The notes beneath the pieces are model-generated. The model was given only the letters and a program-made list of their open reading frames with translations. It searched no databases and was not told where the DNA came from. Shown here one piece after another: positions 1 through 9,298 of a stretch of 64,000 bases of DNA. The position numbers were made by a program, and so were the translations under genes. Position 1 is the first letter of the stretch, and each line of letters begins with the position of its first letter. This DNA is from Pseudomonas sp. B33.4 (GTDB lineage Bacteria; Pseudomonadota; Gammaproteobacteria; Pseudomonadales; Pseudomonadaceae): contig NZ_CP140706.1 in assembly GCF_034555375.1 (NCBI RefSeq), positions 2,223,001-2,287,000 of the forward strand, read 5' to 3'.

Positions 1-897
1 AGCAGCGAATCCGCCGGCAGCTCGGTGCTGTTCCGCAACAAGAACGTGCGCGTACGCGAAGTCGACGAGTTCGATTTCAGCAAGGTCAAACTGGTGTTCT
101 TCGCTGCTGGCCCAGCCATCACTTTGAGCTACGCCGCCCGCGCACATGCCGCCGGTTGTTCGCTGATCGACTTGTCCGGCGCGCTGCCGGCCGATCAGGC
201 GCCGCAAGTGGTGCCGGAAGCCAACGCCGAAGTACTCGCCGGTTTGAAAGCGCCGTTCCAGGTCAGCAGCCCGAGTCCGTCGGCGACCACCCTCGCCGTG
301 GTATTAACGCCGTTGCTCGATCTGATCGACCTGCAATACGTCAATGTCAGCGCCAGCCTGGCGATGTCCGCCCAAGGTCGCGAAGCGGTGACTGAGCTGG
401 CGCGGCAAACTGCCGAGCTGCTGAACATGCGCCCGCTGGAACCAACGTTTTTTGATCGGCAAGTAGCATTCAACCTGCTGGCCCAGGTCGGCACGCCTGA
501 CGCGCAGGGCCATACGCTGCTGGAAAAGCGCCTGGTGCGCGAGCTGCGTCAGGTGCTGGCACTGCCTTTATTAAAGATTTCCGCAACTTGCGTTCAAGCC
601 CCGGTGTTTTTTGGCGATAGCTTTAGCGTGACCTTGCAGTCAACGCAGGCTGTCGACCTGGAAAAGGTCAACGCGGCACTCGAAGCAGCGCCGGGTATTG
701 AGCTGGTCGAGGCCGGTGATTACCCGACTGCCGTCGGTGACGCGGTAGGGCAGGATGTTGTCTATGTCGGTCGCGTGCGCAACGGTGTCGACGACCCGGC
801 GGAACTAAATCTGTGGCTGACGTCAGATAACGTACGCAAAGGCGCGGCCCTTAACGCTGTGCAGGTGGCTGAATTGTTGATAAAAGACCTGCTGTAA
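1..897 (+). CDS. Aspartate-semialdehyde dehydrogenase-like (Usg) protein, 5' end cut off
   Basis: The frame is open from base 1, so the gene starts upstream of the window and about 298 codons are visible. The first residues (SSESAGSSVLF) fit the NADP-binding domain of aspartate-semialdehyde dehydrogenases after its first strand. Where true Asd enzymes have the catalytic Asn-Cys-Ser/Thr, this protein reads SPSPSATT (residues about 91-98 of the visible part), so the nucleophilic cysteine is missing. That is characteristic of the Usg branch, which sits beside fimV/truA in gammaproteobacteria and has no established catalytic role. The C-terminal dimerisation domain looks complete. A 208-base gap containing two GC-rich hairpins separates it from fimV. 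Family is clear; function is not. Confidence 0.85.
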   Translation, partial: SSESAGSSVLFRNKNVRVREVDEFDFSKVKLVFFAAGPAITLSYAARAHAAGCSLIDLSGALPADQAPQVVPEANAEVLAGLKAPFQVSSPSPSATTLAVVLTPLLDLIDLQYVNVSASLAMSAQGREAVTELARQTAELLNMRPLEPTFFDRQVAFNLLAQVGTPDAQGHTLLEKRLVRELRQVLALPLLKISATCVQAPVFFGDSFSVTLQSTQAVDLEKVNAALEAAPGIELVEAGDYPTAVGDAVGQDVVYVGRVRNGVDDPAELNLWLTSDNVRKGAALNAVQVAELLIKDLL

Positions 898-1105
898 AAG
901 ATACTTGGCAACAATTTGTCGACTGATTCTAGGTGAGCGCTATGCTTGCCCAGATTGCTTGATAACGTGTCACCCTCCGGGACTTTCCGGGGCATCAAAG
1001 AAATGATCGCGCGCGACATCTGTCGTCGTCGCGCGCAATGCCTTACGGCAGCGGTATTCAACATCTTCTCGCTGGCCGAGGAACGTTCAAACAAAGGATG
1101 AGGCT

Positions 1106-3751
1106 ATGGTTCAAGTTCGCAAACTGGTGTTAGCAATAGCGGCCGCCTCGGCGCTGTCCTCCGGTATGGCGCATGCCCTCGGGCTCGGGGAGCTGACCCT
1201 GAAGTCGACCCTGAACCAGCCGCTGGTGGCTGAAATCGAGCTGCTCGACGTCAAGGATCTCACCGCTGCCGAAGTGGTGCCGAGCCTGGCTTCCCATGAA
1301 GATTTCGCCAAGGCCGGCGTTGATCGCCAAGCCTTCCTCAACGATCTGACCTTTACTCCGGTGCTCAACGCCAGCGGCAAAAGCGTGCTGCGCGTCACCT
1401 CGAGCAAACCGTTGTCGGAGCCGATGGTGAAGTTCCTCGTGCAGGTGATGTGGCCGAACGGCCGTCTGCTGCGCGATTACAGCGTGCTGCTCGATCCTTC
1501 GAAGTTCTCGCCACAGACCGCTGATGCCGCCGCGCAACCGGCGCCATCGCAGACCATCACCGCGCCGACCACGGGCGCCACGCACCCGACGCAATACACC
1601 ACCACGCCGCGCGATACCCTGTGGGAAATCGCCGCGAAGGCGCGCAACGGTGGTTCGGTGCAGCAGACCATGCTGGCCATTCAAGCGTTGAACCCGGATG
1701 CATTCATCGGTGGCAACATCAACCGACTGAAAACCGGTCAGGTTTTGCGTCTGCCGGATGCAGTGCAAAGCACAGCGTTGCCACAGTCCAAGGCGATTGC
1801 CGAAGTCGCGGCGCAGAACGAGGCCTGGCGTCAGGGGCGTCGTTATGTGGCCAAGCCGGGCACCGGCCAGCAGCAGCTCGATGCGACCAGCCGTGGTCGC
1901 GGCAACGCCGGTGCAGCGCAAAACGCGCAGGACAATCTGAGCCTGGTCTCCGCTGAAAGCGCCAAGACGCGCGGCAAAGGCCCGGCGGGTGATGCGAAGG
2001 CCTTGAGCAACAAGCTCGCGGTCACTCAGGAAAGCCTCGACACGACCCGTCGTGACAATGAGGAACTGAAGAGCCGCGTATCCGATCTGCAAAGCCAGAT
2101 GGACAAGCTGCAAAAGCTGATCGAATTGAAGAACAACCAACTGGCGAAACTGCAGGCTGAAGGGGCGGGCGCTGCGCCAGCTGCCAATCCTGCTGCCCCT
2201 GCGGTTCCGGCAATCACTGCTGAACTGGCTGCCACGCCGCCGGCCACCCCGGCAGAAGCAGCACCGACGCCTGAGTCGGCGATTGCGCCTCCGGCTGAAA
2301 CACCGGTTGAACCTGTTGTAGCGCCGAAGCCGCCTGTCGATGAAGAGAAAACCTTCAACGAACTGCTGACCAACCCGATTCTGCTGGGCCTGATCGGTGG
2401 TGGCGCAGTCGTTCTGCTGCTCCTGCTGTTGCTGCTGGCGCGTCGTCGCAAAGCTCAGCAGGAAGCCGAGAAGCATCTGCGTATGGCCCGTGCCCTGTCG
2501 GAAGAGCAAGAGTTCTCCGCTGAGCAGGAGCTGCCGGAAAGCAGTTTCGAAGGTCTGGAAACGCCGGCCGCTAGTGTCAAACTCAACACCCCGGCGCCTG
2601 CACCTGCTCCGGCACCCGTAGCGGCTCCGATAGTCGCCCCGGTCGTGATGGCTGAGCCGATTGCCGCGCCCCTGGTGGCGCCGGCCGCCGAGCGTTCCGA
2701 CGACGTACTCGACAAGGCGCAGTCGCACATCAACGCCGGTCGTTTGAATCAGGCTGCCGCGTTGCTGGAGGAGGGCGTCAGCCTGGAGCCGCAGCGCAGC
2801 GATCTGCGTCTGAAACTGATGGAAGTCTACGGTCAGCAGGGCGACCGCGATGCTTTCGTCGGCCAGGAGCGTCAGTTGGTGGCCAATGGCGACAACTTCG
2901 CCAAGGTCGAAGAGCTGAAAAGCCGCTTCCCGGCCATGGCCATGGTCGCTGCTTCGGGTCTGGCCGCTGCTGCCGTGGCTGCCGAGCTGGACGCGCAATA
3001 CGTCAAGGATCTGCTGCTGGATGAGCCTGAAGCACCTGCGCCAGCGCCAGCGGAAGACGATCTGGACAGCGCGTTTGATCTGAGCCTGGACGATCTCGAT
3101 AACATCACCCCGGTAGAGCCTGCGCCCGTGGTTGAGCCAGAAGCGCCGGTCGAGCTGGACGAGTTCCCGTCCGACGACGACCTGAGCTTCGAATCGGTGC
3201 TGCAACAGCAGACCGATATCAAAGAGAATCTGGATGACCTGTCGGACTTCGATCTCGATCTGGACCTCGGTGCCGAGCCGGCGCCAGCGGTTGATCTGGC
3301 GGACGATGACTTCCTGCTGGATCTGGACGAAGGCGTGAAGGATCTGCCTCCGGTCGAGCCGCCGGTGGTGGCTGACGTGCCACAGGATGATCTGGAGCTG
3401 CCGGCCGATTTCGATCTGTCGCTGGCCGACGAAATGGACAGCAATCCGGCGGCGGAACCTGATGCGTTCGCCGCTGAACTGGATGATGTCAACGCCGAGC
3501 TGGATCGTCTGTCGCAAACCATTGCAGAGCCGACCTTCACCGAGGCCGATGCGGCAATCGGTGGTGATCTGGGCGAAGATGATTTCGACTTCCTCGCCGG
3601 CACTGATGAAGCGGCGACCAAGCTCGATCTGGCTCAGGCCTATATCGACATGGGCGACAGCGATGGTGCGCGCGATATCCTCAACGAAGTGTTGACCGAG
3701 GGTGACGAGAAGCAGCGGGGCGAGGCCAAGGACATGCTTTCGAGCTTGTAG
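1106..3751 (+). CDS. fimV: FimV, polar peptidoglycan-binding motility hub protein
   Basis: 881 residues. A signal peptide covers about residues 1-24 (cleavage near AHA-LGLGEL). A periplasmic FimV N-terminal domain follows, then a LysM peptidoglycan-binding motif at about 163-217 (from TPRDTLWEIA), a coiled coil at about 300-350, an Ala/Pro-rich linker, one membrane helix at about 425-447, and a very acidic cytoplasmic part with many Asp/Leu repeats. It ends in the conserved FimV TPR-like motif (LDLAQAYIDMGDSDGARDIL). In Pseudomonas FimV organises the cell pole for type IV pilus assembly, twitching and cAMP signalling. The length and order match family members. The start at 1106 has a purine-rich AAAGGATGAGGC just upstream. 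It is followed by an intrinsic terminator at 3774. Confidence 0.96.
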   Translation: MVQVRKLVLAIAAASALSSGMAHALGLGELTLKSTLNQPLVAEIELLDVKDLTAAEVVPSLASHEDFAKAGVDRQAFLNDLTFTPVLNASGKSVLRVTSSKPLSEPMVKFLVQVMWPNGRLLRDYSVLLDPSKFSPQTADAAAQPAPSQTITAPTTGATHPTQYTTTPRDTLWEIAAKARNGGSVQQTMLAIQALNPDAFIGGNINRLKTGQVLRLPDAVQSTALPQSKAIAEVAAQNEAWRQGRRYVAKPGTGQQQLDATSRGRGNAGAAQNAQDNLSLVSAESAKTRGKGPAGDAKALSNKLAVTQESLDTTRRDNEELKSRVSDLQSQMDKLQKLIELKNNQLAKLQAEGAGAAPAANPAAPAVPAITAELAATPPATPAEAAPTPESAIAPPAETPVEPVVAPKPPVDEEKTFNELLTNPILLGLIGGGAVVLLLLLLLLARRRKAQQEAEKHLRMARALSEEQEFSAEQELPESSFEGLETPAASVKLNTPAPAPAPAPVAAPIVAPVVMAEPIAAPLVAPAAERSDDVLDKAQSHINAGRLNQAAALLEEGVSLEPQRSDLRLKLMEVYGQQGDRDAFVGQERQLVANGDNFAKVEELKSRFPAMAMVAASGLAAAAVAAELDAQYVKDLLLDEPEAPAPAPAEDDLDSAFDLSLDDLDNITPVEPAPVVEPEAPVELDEFPSDDDLSFESVLQQQTDIKENLDDLSDFDLDLDLGAEPAPAVDLADDDFLLDLDEGVKDLPPVEPPVVADVPQDDLELPADFDLSLADEMDSNPAAEPDAFAAELDDVNAELDRLSQTIAEPTFTEADAAIGGDLGEDDFDFLAGTDEAATKLDLAQAYIDMGDSDGARDILNEVLTEGDEKQRGEAKDMLSSL

Positions 3752-3773
3752 TAAGTCCAGCGGTAAACGAAAG

Positions 3774-3801
3774 CGGCAGCCCATTGAGGCTGCCGTTTTT
3801 G
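3774..3801 (+). terminator. Intrinsic terminator after fimV
   Basis: CGGCAG and CTGCCG arms enclose a short loop and are followed by a T tract. It lies 23 bases past the fimV stop. Confidence 0.8.
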
Positions 3802-3832
3802 TTTGCCGGATTCAGTGGTGTCTGAAGGATTG

Positions 3833-3901
3833 CTATCGCGAGCAGGCTCGCTCCCACCTTTGGAATGCGTTCCCCTGTAGGAGTGAGCCTGCTCGCGATA
3901 G
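3833..3901. repeat. REP doublet (REPIN-like inverted pair)
   Basis: Two inverted copies of a REP-type palindrome: GCTATCGCGAGCAGGCTCGC near 3833 and its reverse complement ending near 3901, each next to a CTCCCAC/GTAGGAG tail, with about 20 bases between. This paired layout is typical of REPIN elements, the non-autonomous repeats of fluorescent pseudomonads mobilised by RAYT transposases. No RAYT gene is seen in this window. Confidence 0.8.
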
Positions 3902-3925
3902 GGCCAGAACTGCCAATAGAGAGTT

Positions 3926-3954
3926 CTGGCATCCCTGAACCACAGCCTTATAAT
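3926..3954 (+). promoter_or_regulatory. Sigma-70-type promoter for truA
   Basis: A CTGGCA -35 element, a 17-base spacer and a perfect TATAAT -10 (3949-3954), followed by a start-site context (GCCCGCC) common in Pseudomonas promoters. It lies after the fimV terminator and the REP pair, so truA probably begins its own transcription unit with an RNA start near 3961. Confidence 0.6.
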
Positions 3955-4018
3955 GCCCGCCTTTGCACAAACAGCAGGCTGTCCCACCTTGGCAAACATA
4001 GATAACCCGGTCGCCGAA

Positions 4019-4843
4019 ATGGCCCCCGACGGCTTTTACCGCGTCGCGCTGGGCGTAGAGTACAAAGGCTCGCGCTACAGCGGCTGGCAGCGTCAATTGA
4101 CGGGTGTGGCGACGGTGCAGGAAGAACTCGAAAAAGCCCTGTCGAAAGTCGCCAATTCGCCGGTTTCGCTGCAGTGCGCCGGGCGCACCGATGCCGGCGT
4201 GCATGCCTGCGGACAAGTGGTGCATTTCGATACAACTGTCGATCGTTCGCTGAAGGCCTGGGTCATGGGCGCCAATATCAATCTGCCTCACGACATCAGC
4301 GTCAGTTGGGCGCGGGTGATGCCGGCGCATTTTCACGCGCGCTTCAAAGCCATCGCCCGGCGCTATCGCTATGTGATCTACAACGACCAGATCCGCCCGG
4401 CGCATCTCAACGAAGAAATCACCTGGAACCATCGCCCGCTCGACGTCGAGCGGATGGCCGAGGCCGCGCAATACCTGATTGGCACCCACGATTTCAGTGC
4501 GTTTCGCGCCGGCCAGTGCCAGGCCAAATCGCCGATCAAGAAGATGCATCACCTGCGCGTGACCCGTCACGGCAAGATGATCGTGCTCGATATTCGCGCC
4601 AACGCATTCCTGCATCACATGGTGCGCAATATCGCCGGGGTGTTGATGACCATTGGTGCCGGCGAGCGTCCGGTGGAGTGGATGAAGGAAGTGCTGGAGA
4701 GTCGCGAGCGTCGCTCCGGCGGTGTCACGGCGCATCCGTACGGCTTGTATCTGGTGCAGGTCGAGTACCACGACGAATTCCCGTTGCCCGAGCGTTTTAT
4801 CGGGCCACATTTCCTTACGGGATTCTCCGAACTTGACGGCTGA
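4019..4843 (+). CDS. truA: tRNA pseudouridine synthase A (positions 38-40)
   Basis: TruA converts uridines 38-40 in the tRNA anticodon arm to pseudouridine. The catalytic aspartate is in the conserved [11 protein letters not shown] motif, and the YRY motif and the C-terminal [11 protein letters not shown] motif are present. The frame is open further upstream to an ATG at 3953, but that codon lies inside the -10 box of the likely promoter, so it should not be in the mRNA. A TTG at 3989 or this ATG at 4019 are the realistic starts; neither has a strong ribosome site. From 4019 the protein is 274 residues, close to the 270 of E. coli TruA. Enzyme identity is firm, start is not. Confidence 0.93.
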   Translation: MAPDGFYRVALGVEYKGSRYSGWQRQLTGVATVQEELEKALSKVANSPVSLQCAGRTDAGVHACGQVVHFDTTVDRSLKAWVMGANINLPHDISVSWARVMPAHFHARFKAIARRYRYVIYNDQIRPAHLNEEITWNHRPLDVERMAEAAQYLIGTHDFSAFRAGQCQAKSPIKKMHHLRVTRHGKMIVLDIRANAFLHHMVRNIAGVLMTIGAGERPVEWMKEVLESRERRSGGVTAHPYGLYLVQVEYHDEFPLPERFIGPHFLTGFSELDG

Positions 4844-4908
4844 CGCCCTCGAACGCTTTTGTTACCATCCGGGACTTTCCCGGATTTTGCCTTGGAGTTT
4901 TTCTCGAC

Positions 4909-5535
4909 ATGTCAGCCGTTCGCAGCAAGATCTGCGGGATTACCCGCATAGAAGATGCGCTGGCCGCCGTCGAAGCCGGGGCGGATGCGATCGGGTTCGT
5001 GTTCTACGCCAAGAGTCCGCGCGCGGTGAGCGTGCAGCAGGCGCGGGCGATCATCCGGGCTTTGCCACCGTTCGTGACCACCGTGGGTTTGTTCGTCAAT
5101 GCCAGCCGCTGCGAGTTGGGGGAAATCCTCGATGCCGTGCCGCTGGATCTGTTGCAGTTCCATGGCGATGAAGCCGTTGAAGACTGTGAAGGCTGGCATC
5201 GTCCTTATATCAAGGCGCTGCGGGTCAAGGCCGGTGATGACATTGCTGCAGCCGTTGATGCTTACCCGAGCGCCAGTGGCGTGCTGCTCGACACTTACGT
5301 TGAAGGCGTGCCCGGCGGAACCGGTGAGGCATTCGACTGGTCATTGATTCCGCAGAGTTTGAGCAAACCGTTGATTCTCGCGGGTGGTTTGACTGCCGAG
5401 AACGTCGCAGACGCCGTGGCTCGGGTAAAACCCTATGCGGTAGACGTCAGTGGTGGAGTAGAGGCGAGCAAGGGCATCAAGGATCACGCAAAGGTTCGGG
5501 CGTTCATCGACGCTGTACGCAAAGCGCCATATTGA
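4909..5535 (+). CDS. trpF: Phosphoribosylanthranilate isomerase
   Basis: A single-domain 208-residue TIM-barrel enzyme of tryptophan synthesis. It turns N-(5-phosphoribosyl)anthranilate into the deoxyribulose phosphate form. The N-terminal [12 protein letters not shown] carries the catalytic cysteine, and the phosphate-binding [10 protein letters not shown] and DVSGGVE loops are near the C-terminus. In Pseudomonas trpF is separate from trpC and sits in the truA-accD cluster, as here. The start is the ATG after CTTGGAGTTTTTCTCGAC. The gene ends 204 bases before accD; no clear terminator is visible in that gap. Confidence 0.96.
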   Translation: MSAVRSKICGITRIEDALAAVEAGADAIGFVFYAKSPRAVSVQQARAIIRALPPFVTTVGLFVNASRCELGEILDAVPLDLLQFHGDEAVEDCEGWHRPYIKALRVKAGDDIAAAVDAYPSASGVLLDTYVEGVPGGTGEAFDWSLIPQSLSKPLILAGGLTAENVADAVARVKPYAVDVSGGVEASKGIKDHAKVRAFIDAVRKAPY

Positions 5536-5739
5536 TGTGACGGCTGGCAGTCTGCCGCCGTCCATCAATGCACTTGCACAAAGCAGGCGCGGCTGAGGGT
5601 TAATGGAATGTACGCAGGTCATGTTTCGCGCTGACCGTGGCTGTCCATCAACCATCGCCACACACATGAATTTAGCTGAAGGGCATACGCGGGGCTGCGA
5701 ACCAGAGCGTTCGGGCCGCCGGTACTGGAGAAAGAAAGC

Positions 5740-6660
5740 ATGAGCAACTGGTTAGTAGACAAACTGATCCCTTCGATCATGCGTTCCGAGGTCAAGAAGA
5801 GCTCGGTCCCTGAAGGTCTGTGGCACAAATGCCCGTCCTGCGAGGCGGTGCTGTATCGTCCGGAGCTGGAAAAGACCCTGGACGTTTGCCCCAAGTGCAA
5901 CCACCACATGCGCATCGGCGCACGTGCACGCATCGACATCTTCCTCGATGCTGAAGGTCGCAACGAACTGGGCGCCGATCTGGAGCCGGTTGACCGTCTG
6001 AAATTCCGCGACGGCAAGAAGTACAAGGATCGCCTGACCGCTGCACAGAAGCAGACTGGCGAGAAAGACGCGCTGATCTCGGTCAGCGGCACCTTGCTGG
6101 GCATGCCAGTGGTGGTTTCGGCCTTTGAATTCGCCTTCATGGGCGGTTCCATGGGCGCCATCGTCGGTGAGCGCTTTGTGCGCGCCGCCAACTACGCGCT
6201 GGAAAACCGCTGCCCGATGATCTGCTTCGCCGCCTCCGGTGGGGCGCGCATGCAGGAAGCGCTGATCTCGCTGATGCAGATGGCCAAAACCTCGGCGGTA
6301 CTGGCGCGTCTGCGCGAAGAGGGCATCCCGTTCATCTCCGTGCTGACCGACCCGGTCTACGGCGGTGTTTCCGCGAGTCTGGCGATGCTCGGTGACGTGA
6401 TCGTCGGTGAGCCGAAAGCCCTGATCGGCTTCGCCGGTCCGCGTGTTATCGAACAAACCGTGCGTGAAAAACTGCCGGAAGGCTTCCAGCGCAGCGAATT
6501 CCTGCTGGAGCATGGTGCGATCGACATGATCATCCACCGTCAGGAGTTGCGCCCACGTCTGGGTAATCTACTGGCACAAATGACTGGCAAGCCGACGCCG
6601 AAATTCGTCGCCGCGCCAATCGAGCCGATCGTGGTACCGCCGGTCCCTGCTGGCCTATGA
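5740..6660 (+). CDS. accD: Acetyl-CoA carboxylase carboxyltransferase beta subunit
   Basis: 306 residues. AccD pairs with AccA to move the carboxyl group from carboxybiotin to acetyl-CoA, making malonyl-CoA for fatty acids. The N-terminus carries the four-cysteine zinc ribbon (CPSC and CPKC, Cys 31, 34, 50 and 53), which in E. coli also binds RNA. The crotonase-fold domain follows, with the acyl-CoA-binding [11 protein letters not shown] motif and [10 protein letters not shown]. The ribosome site is GAGAAAGAAAGC before ATG. The stop overlaps the folC start by four bases (ATGA), which suggests translational coupling. Confidence 0.97.
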   Translation: MSNWLVDKLIPSIMRSEVKKSSVPEGLWHKCPSCEAVLYRPELEKTLDVCPKCNHHMRIGARARIDIFLDAEGRNELGADLEPVDRLKFRDGKKYKDRLTAAQKQTGEKDALISVSGTLLGMPVVVSAFEFAFMGGSMGAIVGERFVRAANYALENRCPMICFAASGGARMQEALISLMQMAKTSAVLARLREEGIPFISVLTDPVYGGVSASLAMLGDVIVGEPKALIGFAGPRVIEQTVREKLPEGFQRSEFLLEHGAIDMIIHRQELRPRLGNLLAQMTGKPTPKFVAAPIEPIVVPPVPAGL

Positions 6661-8051
6661 CCGAGCGCACCCTTGGCGAATGGCTCGCCTACCTTGAGCA
6701 GTTGCATCCGTCGGCCATCGACATGGGCCTGGAGCGTTCGCAACAGGTAGCGTCCCGTATGGGGCTGGGCCAGCCGGCGCCTCGGGTGATTACGGTCACC
6801 GGCACCAACGGCAAGGGGTCAACCTGCGCTTTCGTGGCTTCATTGCTGCGCGCGCAGGGCCTGAGCGTTGGTGTCTACAATTCCCCGCACCTGCTGCGTT
6901 ACAACGAGCGGGTGCAGCTCAATGGCGTCGAGGCCACTGACGCGCAGCTGTGCGAAGCCTTTGCTGCGGTCGAGGCCGGGCGCGGCGACACTTCCCTGAC
7001 TTACTTCGAAATGGGCACCCTTGCGGCGTTCTGGCTGTTTCAGCAGGCCGGGCTCGATGCGGTGGTGCTGGAAGTCGGGCTGGGCGGGCGTTTGGACACG
7101 GTCAATGTGGTCGATGCCGACATCGCGCTGGTCACTAGCATTGGCGTCGATCATGCCGATTATCTGGGCGACACCCGCGAATCCGTGGCTTTCGAGAAAG
7201 CCGGAATTTTCCGTCAGGGCAAACCTGCCTTGTGCGGCGATCTGAATCCTCCGCAACCGTTGCTCGACAAGGCGCGTGAACTGGCCTGTCCGTTCTTCCT
7301 GCGTGGGCGTGATTTCGACCTCGGCATTACTGATGAGCACTGGCAATGGCGTGGCACCGATGCGCGCGGTCAGGCTGTTGAGTTGCGTGACTTGCCGCTG
7401 CTCGATCTGCCGATGGAAAACGCCGCGTTGGCGTTGCAGGCGTACTTGCTGCTCGGTTTGCCGTGGAATGCGCAGCAGATTGTGGCGGCGTTGCAGGCGA
7501 CTCGTGTGGTCGGTCGACTGGATCGCCGCTCGTTCGAGTGGAACGGCAAGCGTCTGAACCTGTTGCTGGATGTCGGGCATAACCCGCATGCCGCCGAGTA
7601 TCTGGCCCGTCGTCTGGCCTCGCGCCCACCGGTCGGCAAGCGTCTGGCGGTATTTGGTTTGCTGTCGGACAAGGATCTGGATGGTGTTGTCAGCGAATTG
7701 AATGCTAGTGTCCAGCACTGGGCTGTGGCGCCGCTGGATTCACCGCGCGCGCGCCCTGTGGCTGAGTTGCACGCGGCATTGCAGAACCTTGGTGCCGCTG
7801 TCACGTCTTATGACAGTGTCGCGGCCGCACTGGAAGGGCAGTGCGCAGTAGCTACCAGCGACGACGAGATTCTGTTGTTCGGATCATTTTATTGTGTCGC
7901 CGAGGCCCTCGAATGGCTGTCCCGGCGCTCCACGGAGGAAGCGGCAAATGGCTTTGCTGGACAAAGCGTACAAGCAGCGCATGGTTGGCGCTTTGGTGCT
8001 GGTTGCGCTGGCGGTGATCTTCCTGCCAATGCTGTTTTCCCGTCAGGATGA
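6657..8051 (+). CDS. folC: Dihydrofolate synthase / folylpolyglutamate synthase, extended C-terminus
   Basis: 464 residues. FolC adds glutamate to dihydropteroate and then to folates. The Mur-ligase P-loop is clear ([14 protein letters not shown]), as are the omega-loop region ([13 protein letters not shown]) and the C-terminal [13 protein letters not shown]. It overlaps accD by four bases. The usual Pseudomonas protein is remembered as about 435 residues, which would end at codon GGA just before 7962. Here the next codon is CAA rather than a stop, and the frame runs on for 29 residues through the beginning of dedD (overlap 104 bases). The extra tail ([14 protein letters not shown]...) resembles nothing in the family. 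Core function is firm; the tail is probably a recent stop-codon loss. Confidence 0.94.
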   Translation: MTERTLGEWLAYLEQLHPSAIDMGLERSQQVASRMGLGQPAPRVITVTGTNGKGSTCAFVASLLRAQGLSVGVYNSPHLLRYNERVQLNGVEATDAQLCEAFAAVEAGRGDTSLTYFEMGTLAAFWLFQQAGLDAVVLEVGLGGRLDTVNVVDADIALVTSIGVDHADYLGDTRESVAFEKAGIFRQGKPALCGDLNPPQPLLDKARELACPFFLRGRDFDLGITDEHWQWRGTDARGQAVELRDLPLLDLPMENAALALQAYLLLGLPWNAQQIVAALQATRVVGRLDRRSFEWNGKRLNLLLDVGHNPHAAEYLARRLASRPPVGKRLAVFGLLSDKDLDGVVSELNASVQHWAVAPLDSPRARPVAELHAALQNLGAAVTSYDSVAAALEGQCAVATSDDEILLFGSFYCVAEALEWLSRRSTEEAANGFAGQSVQAAHGWRFGAGCAGGDLPANAVFPSG

Positions 8052-8598
8052 GCAGCGTCAGGTGACGGTCGAGGCGCCTGCCGCTCCGCAAGCGCCTGTC
8101 GTGCCGCAAGTGCAAATGGAAACCGTGGCTGTTCCCGAGCCGCAAGCCTTGCCGCAAGAGCCAGTGCCAACGGATGAAGAGGTCGCCGAAGACACGGCGC
8201 CTGCTGCGCCCGTCGCACCGGCGCCGACGGCTCCCATTATGATCACCAAGCCTGTTGCGCCGCCGGCGGTGGCCAAGCCGATTCCTGCGCCTGCCCAGCC
8301 GATTACCTCTGCATCGAGTAAGCCTGACACCACGCAAAGCCGCGTCGATGCCAATGGCCTGTCGGTGAGCTGGTCGGTGCAGCTGGCCAGTCTGTCGAGT
8401 CGGGCCAGTGCCGAGAGCTTGCAGAAAACCCTGCGCAGCCAAGGCTACAACGCCTATATCCGTTCGGCCGATGGCAAGAATCGGGTATTTGTCGGTCCGC
8501 TGATCGAGCGTGCCGAAGCCGATCGTCTGCGTGATCTGTTGGGCCGTCAGCAGAACCTCAAGGGTTTTGTTGTGCGCTTCCAGCCTGAACGCGGCTAA
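7948..8598 (+). CDS. dedD: SPOR-domain inner-membrane protein (DedD position and architecture)
   Basis: 216 residues: a short cytoplasmic start ([11 protein letters not shown]), one membrane helix at about 11-30, a long Pro/Ala-rich periplasmic linker, and a C-terminal SPOR domain from about 140 (SVQLASLSSRASAESLQ; then VFVGPLIERAEADRL). SPOR domains bind denuded septal glycan, so a role at the division site is expected. The order folC-dedD-cvpA-purF is the same as in E. coli, which supports the name. Translation starts inside folC. The ATG at 7948 has AGGAAGCGG upstream and begins the conserved N-terminus, so the in-frame starts further upstream are not used. Confidence 0.88.
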   Translation: MALLDKAYKQRMVGALVLVALAVIFLPMLFSRQDEQRQVTVEAPAAPQAPVVPQVQMETVAVPEPQALPQEPVPTDEEVAEDTAPAAPVAPAPTAPIMITKPVAPPAVAKPIPAPAQPITSASSKPDTTQSRVDANGLSVSWSVQLASLSSRASAESLQKTLRSQGYNAYIRSADGKNRVFVGPLIERAEADRLRDLLGRQQNLKGFVVRFQPERG

Positions 8599-8660
8599 AA
8601 ACTATCGCCTCGATTGAAATGCACTGACAATCGCAGCTTACCGAGAGGCATGCGCTCTGC

Positions 8661-8666
8661 TAAAAT
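8661..8666 (+). promoter_or_regulatory. Possible -10 element ahead of cvpA-purF
   Basis: TAAAAT followed by GCGCCGCC, the same context as the truA promoter. The -35 position (TTACCG, 17 bases upstream) is weak. Confidence 0.4.
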
Positions 8667-8696
8667 GCGCCGCCTTATCCGTCTGTAGGCTGCACT

Positions 8697-9257
8697 GTGC
8701 CATTTACCTGGGTTGACTGGGCGATCGTTGCAATCATCGCCATCTCCGCTTTGATCAGTTTGAGCCGCGGCTTCGTCAAGGAAGCATTATCGCTGGTGAC
8801 CTGGATCATCGCAGGAGTCGTCGCCTGGATGTTCGGTGGCTCACTGTCCGAGTACCTCGCCGGATACATCGAAACCCCATCGGCTCGCGTGATCGCGGGC
8901 TGTGCCATCATGTTTGTCGCCACACTGATCGTGGGCGCAATGATCAATTATCTTATCGGCGAGTTGGTTCGCGTCACCGGGTTGTCCGGGACCGATCGAT
9001 TCCTCGGCATGGCCTTCGGCGCAGCGCGTGGCGTATTGCTGGTGGTCGTGGCGGTCGGGCTGTTGAGCCTGGGGCCGGTACAGCAGGACGGGTGGTGGAA
9101 AGAGTCACAGCTCGTGCCAAAGTTTCTATTGGTCGCCGACTGGTCCAAAAACCTGATACTCGGGTGGAGCAGTCAGTGGCTTGCCAGCGGAATCAGCGTA
9201 CCCGCTGATATTCCGTTCAAGGAGCAACTCTTGCCGTCGGCGAAAACGCCTCAGTGA
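8697..9257 (+). CDS. cvpA: CvpA family inner-membrane protein
   Basis: 186 residues with a GTG start (PFTWVDWAIV...). The conserved CvpA opening is followed by four predicted membrane helices and the LSRGFVKEAL motif after the first. CvpA is required for colicin V production in E. coli and more broadly affects envelope homeostasis; its biochemical activity is not settled. It sits directly before purF as in enterics. The C-terminal 40 residues are polar and probably cytoplasmic. Confidence 0.9.
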   Translation: MPFTWVDWAIVAIIAISALISLSRGFVKEALSLVTWIIAGVVAWMFGGSLSEYLAGYIETPSARVIAGCAIMFVATLIVGAMINYLIGELVRVTGLSGTDRFLGMAFGAARGVLLVVVAVGLLSLGPVQQDGWWKESQLVPKFLLVADWSKNLILGWSSQWLASGISVPADIPFKEQLLPSAKTPQ

Positions 9258-9298
9258 GTGTTGTTCAGTTCAGATCCATTAAGTAGGGGTTGCGTCGC

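Noticed and set aside
1130..3784. An 884-codon open frame antisense to fimV
   Set aside because: It mirrors the GC-rich codon pattern of fimV, has no ribosome site or domain, and fimV has a full set of expected domains.
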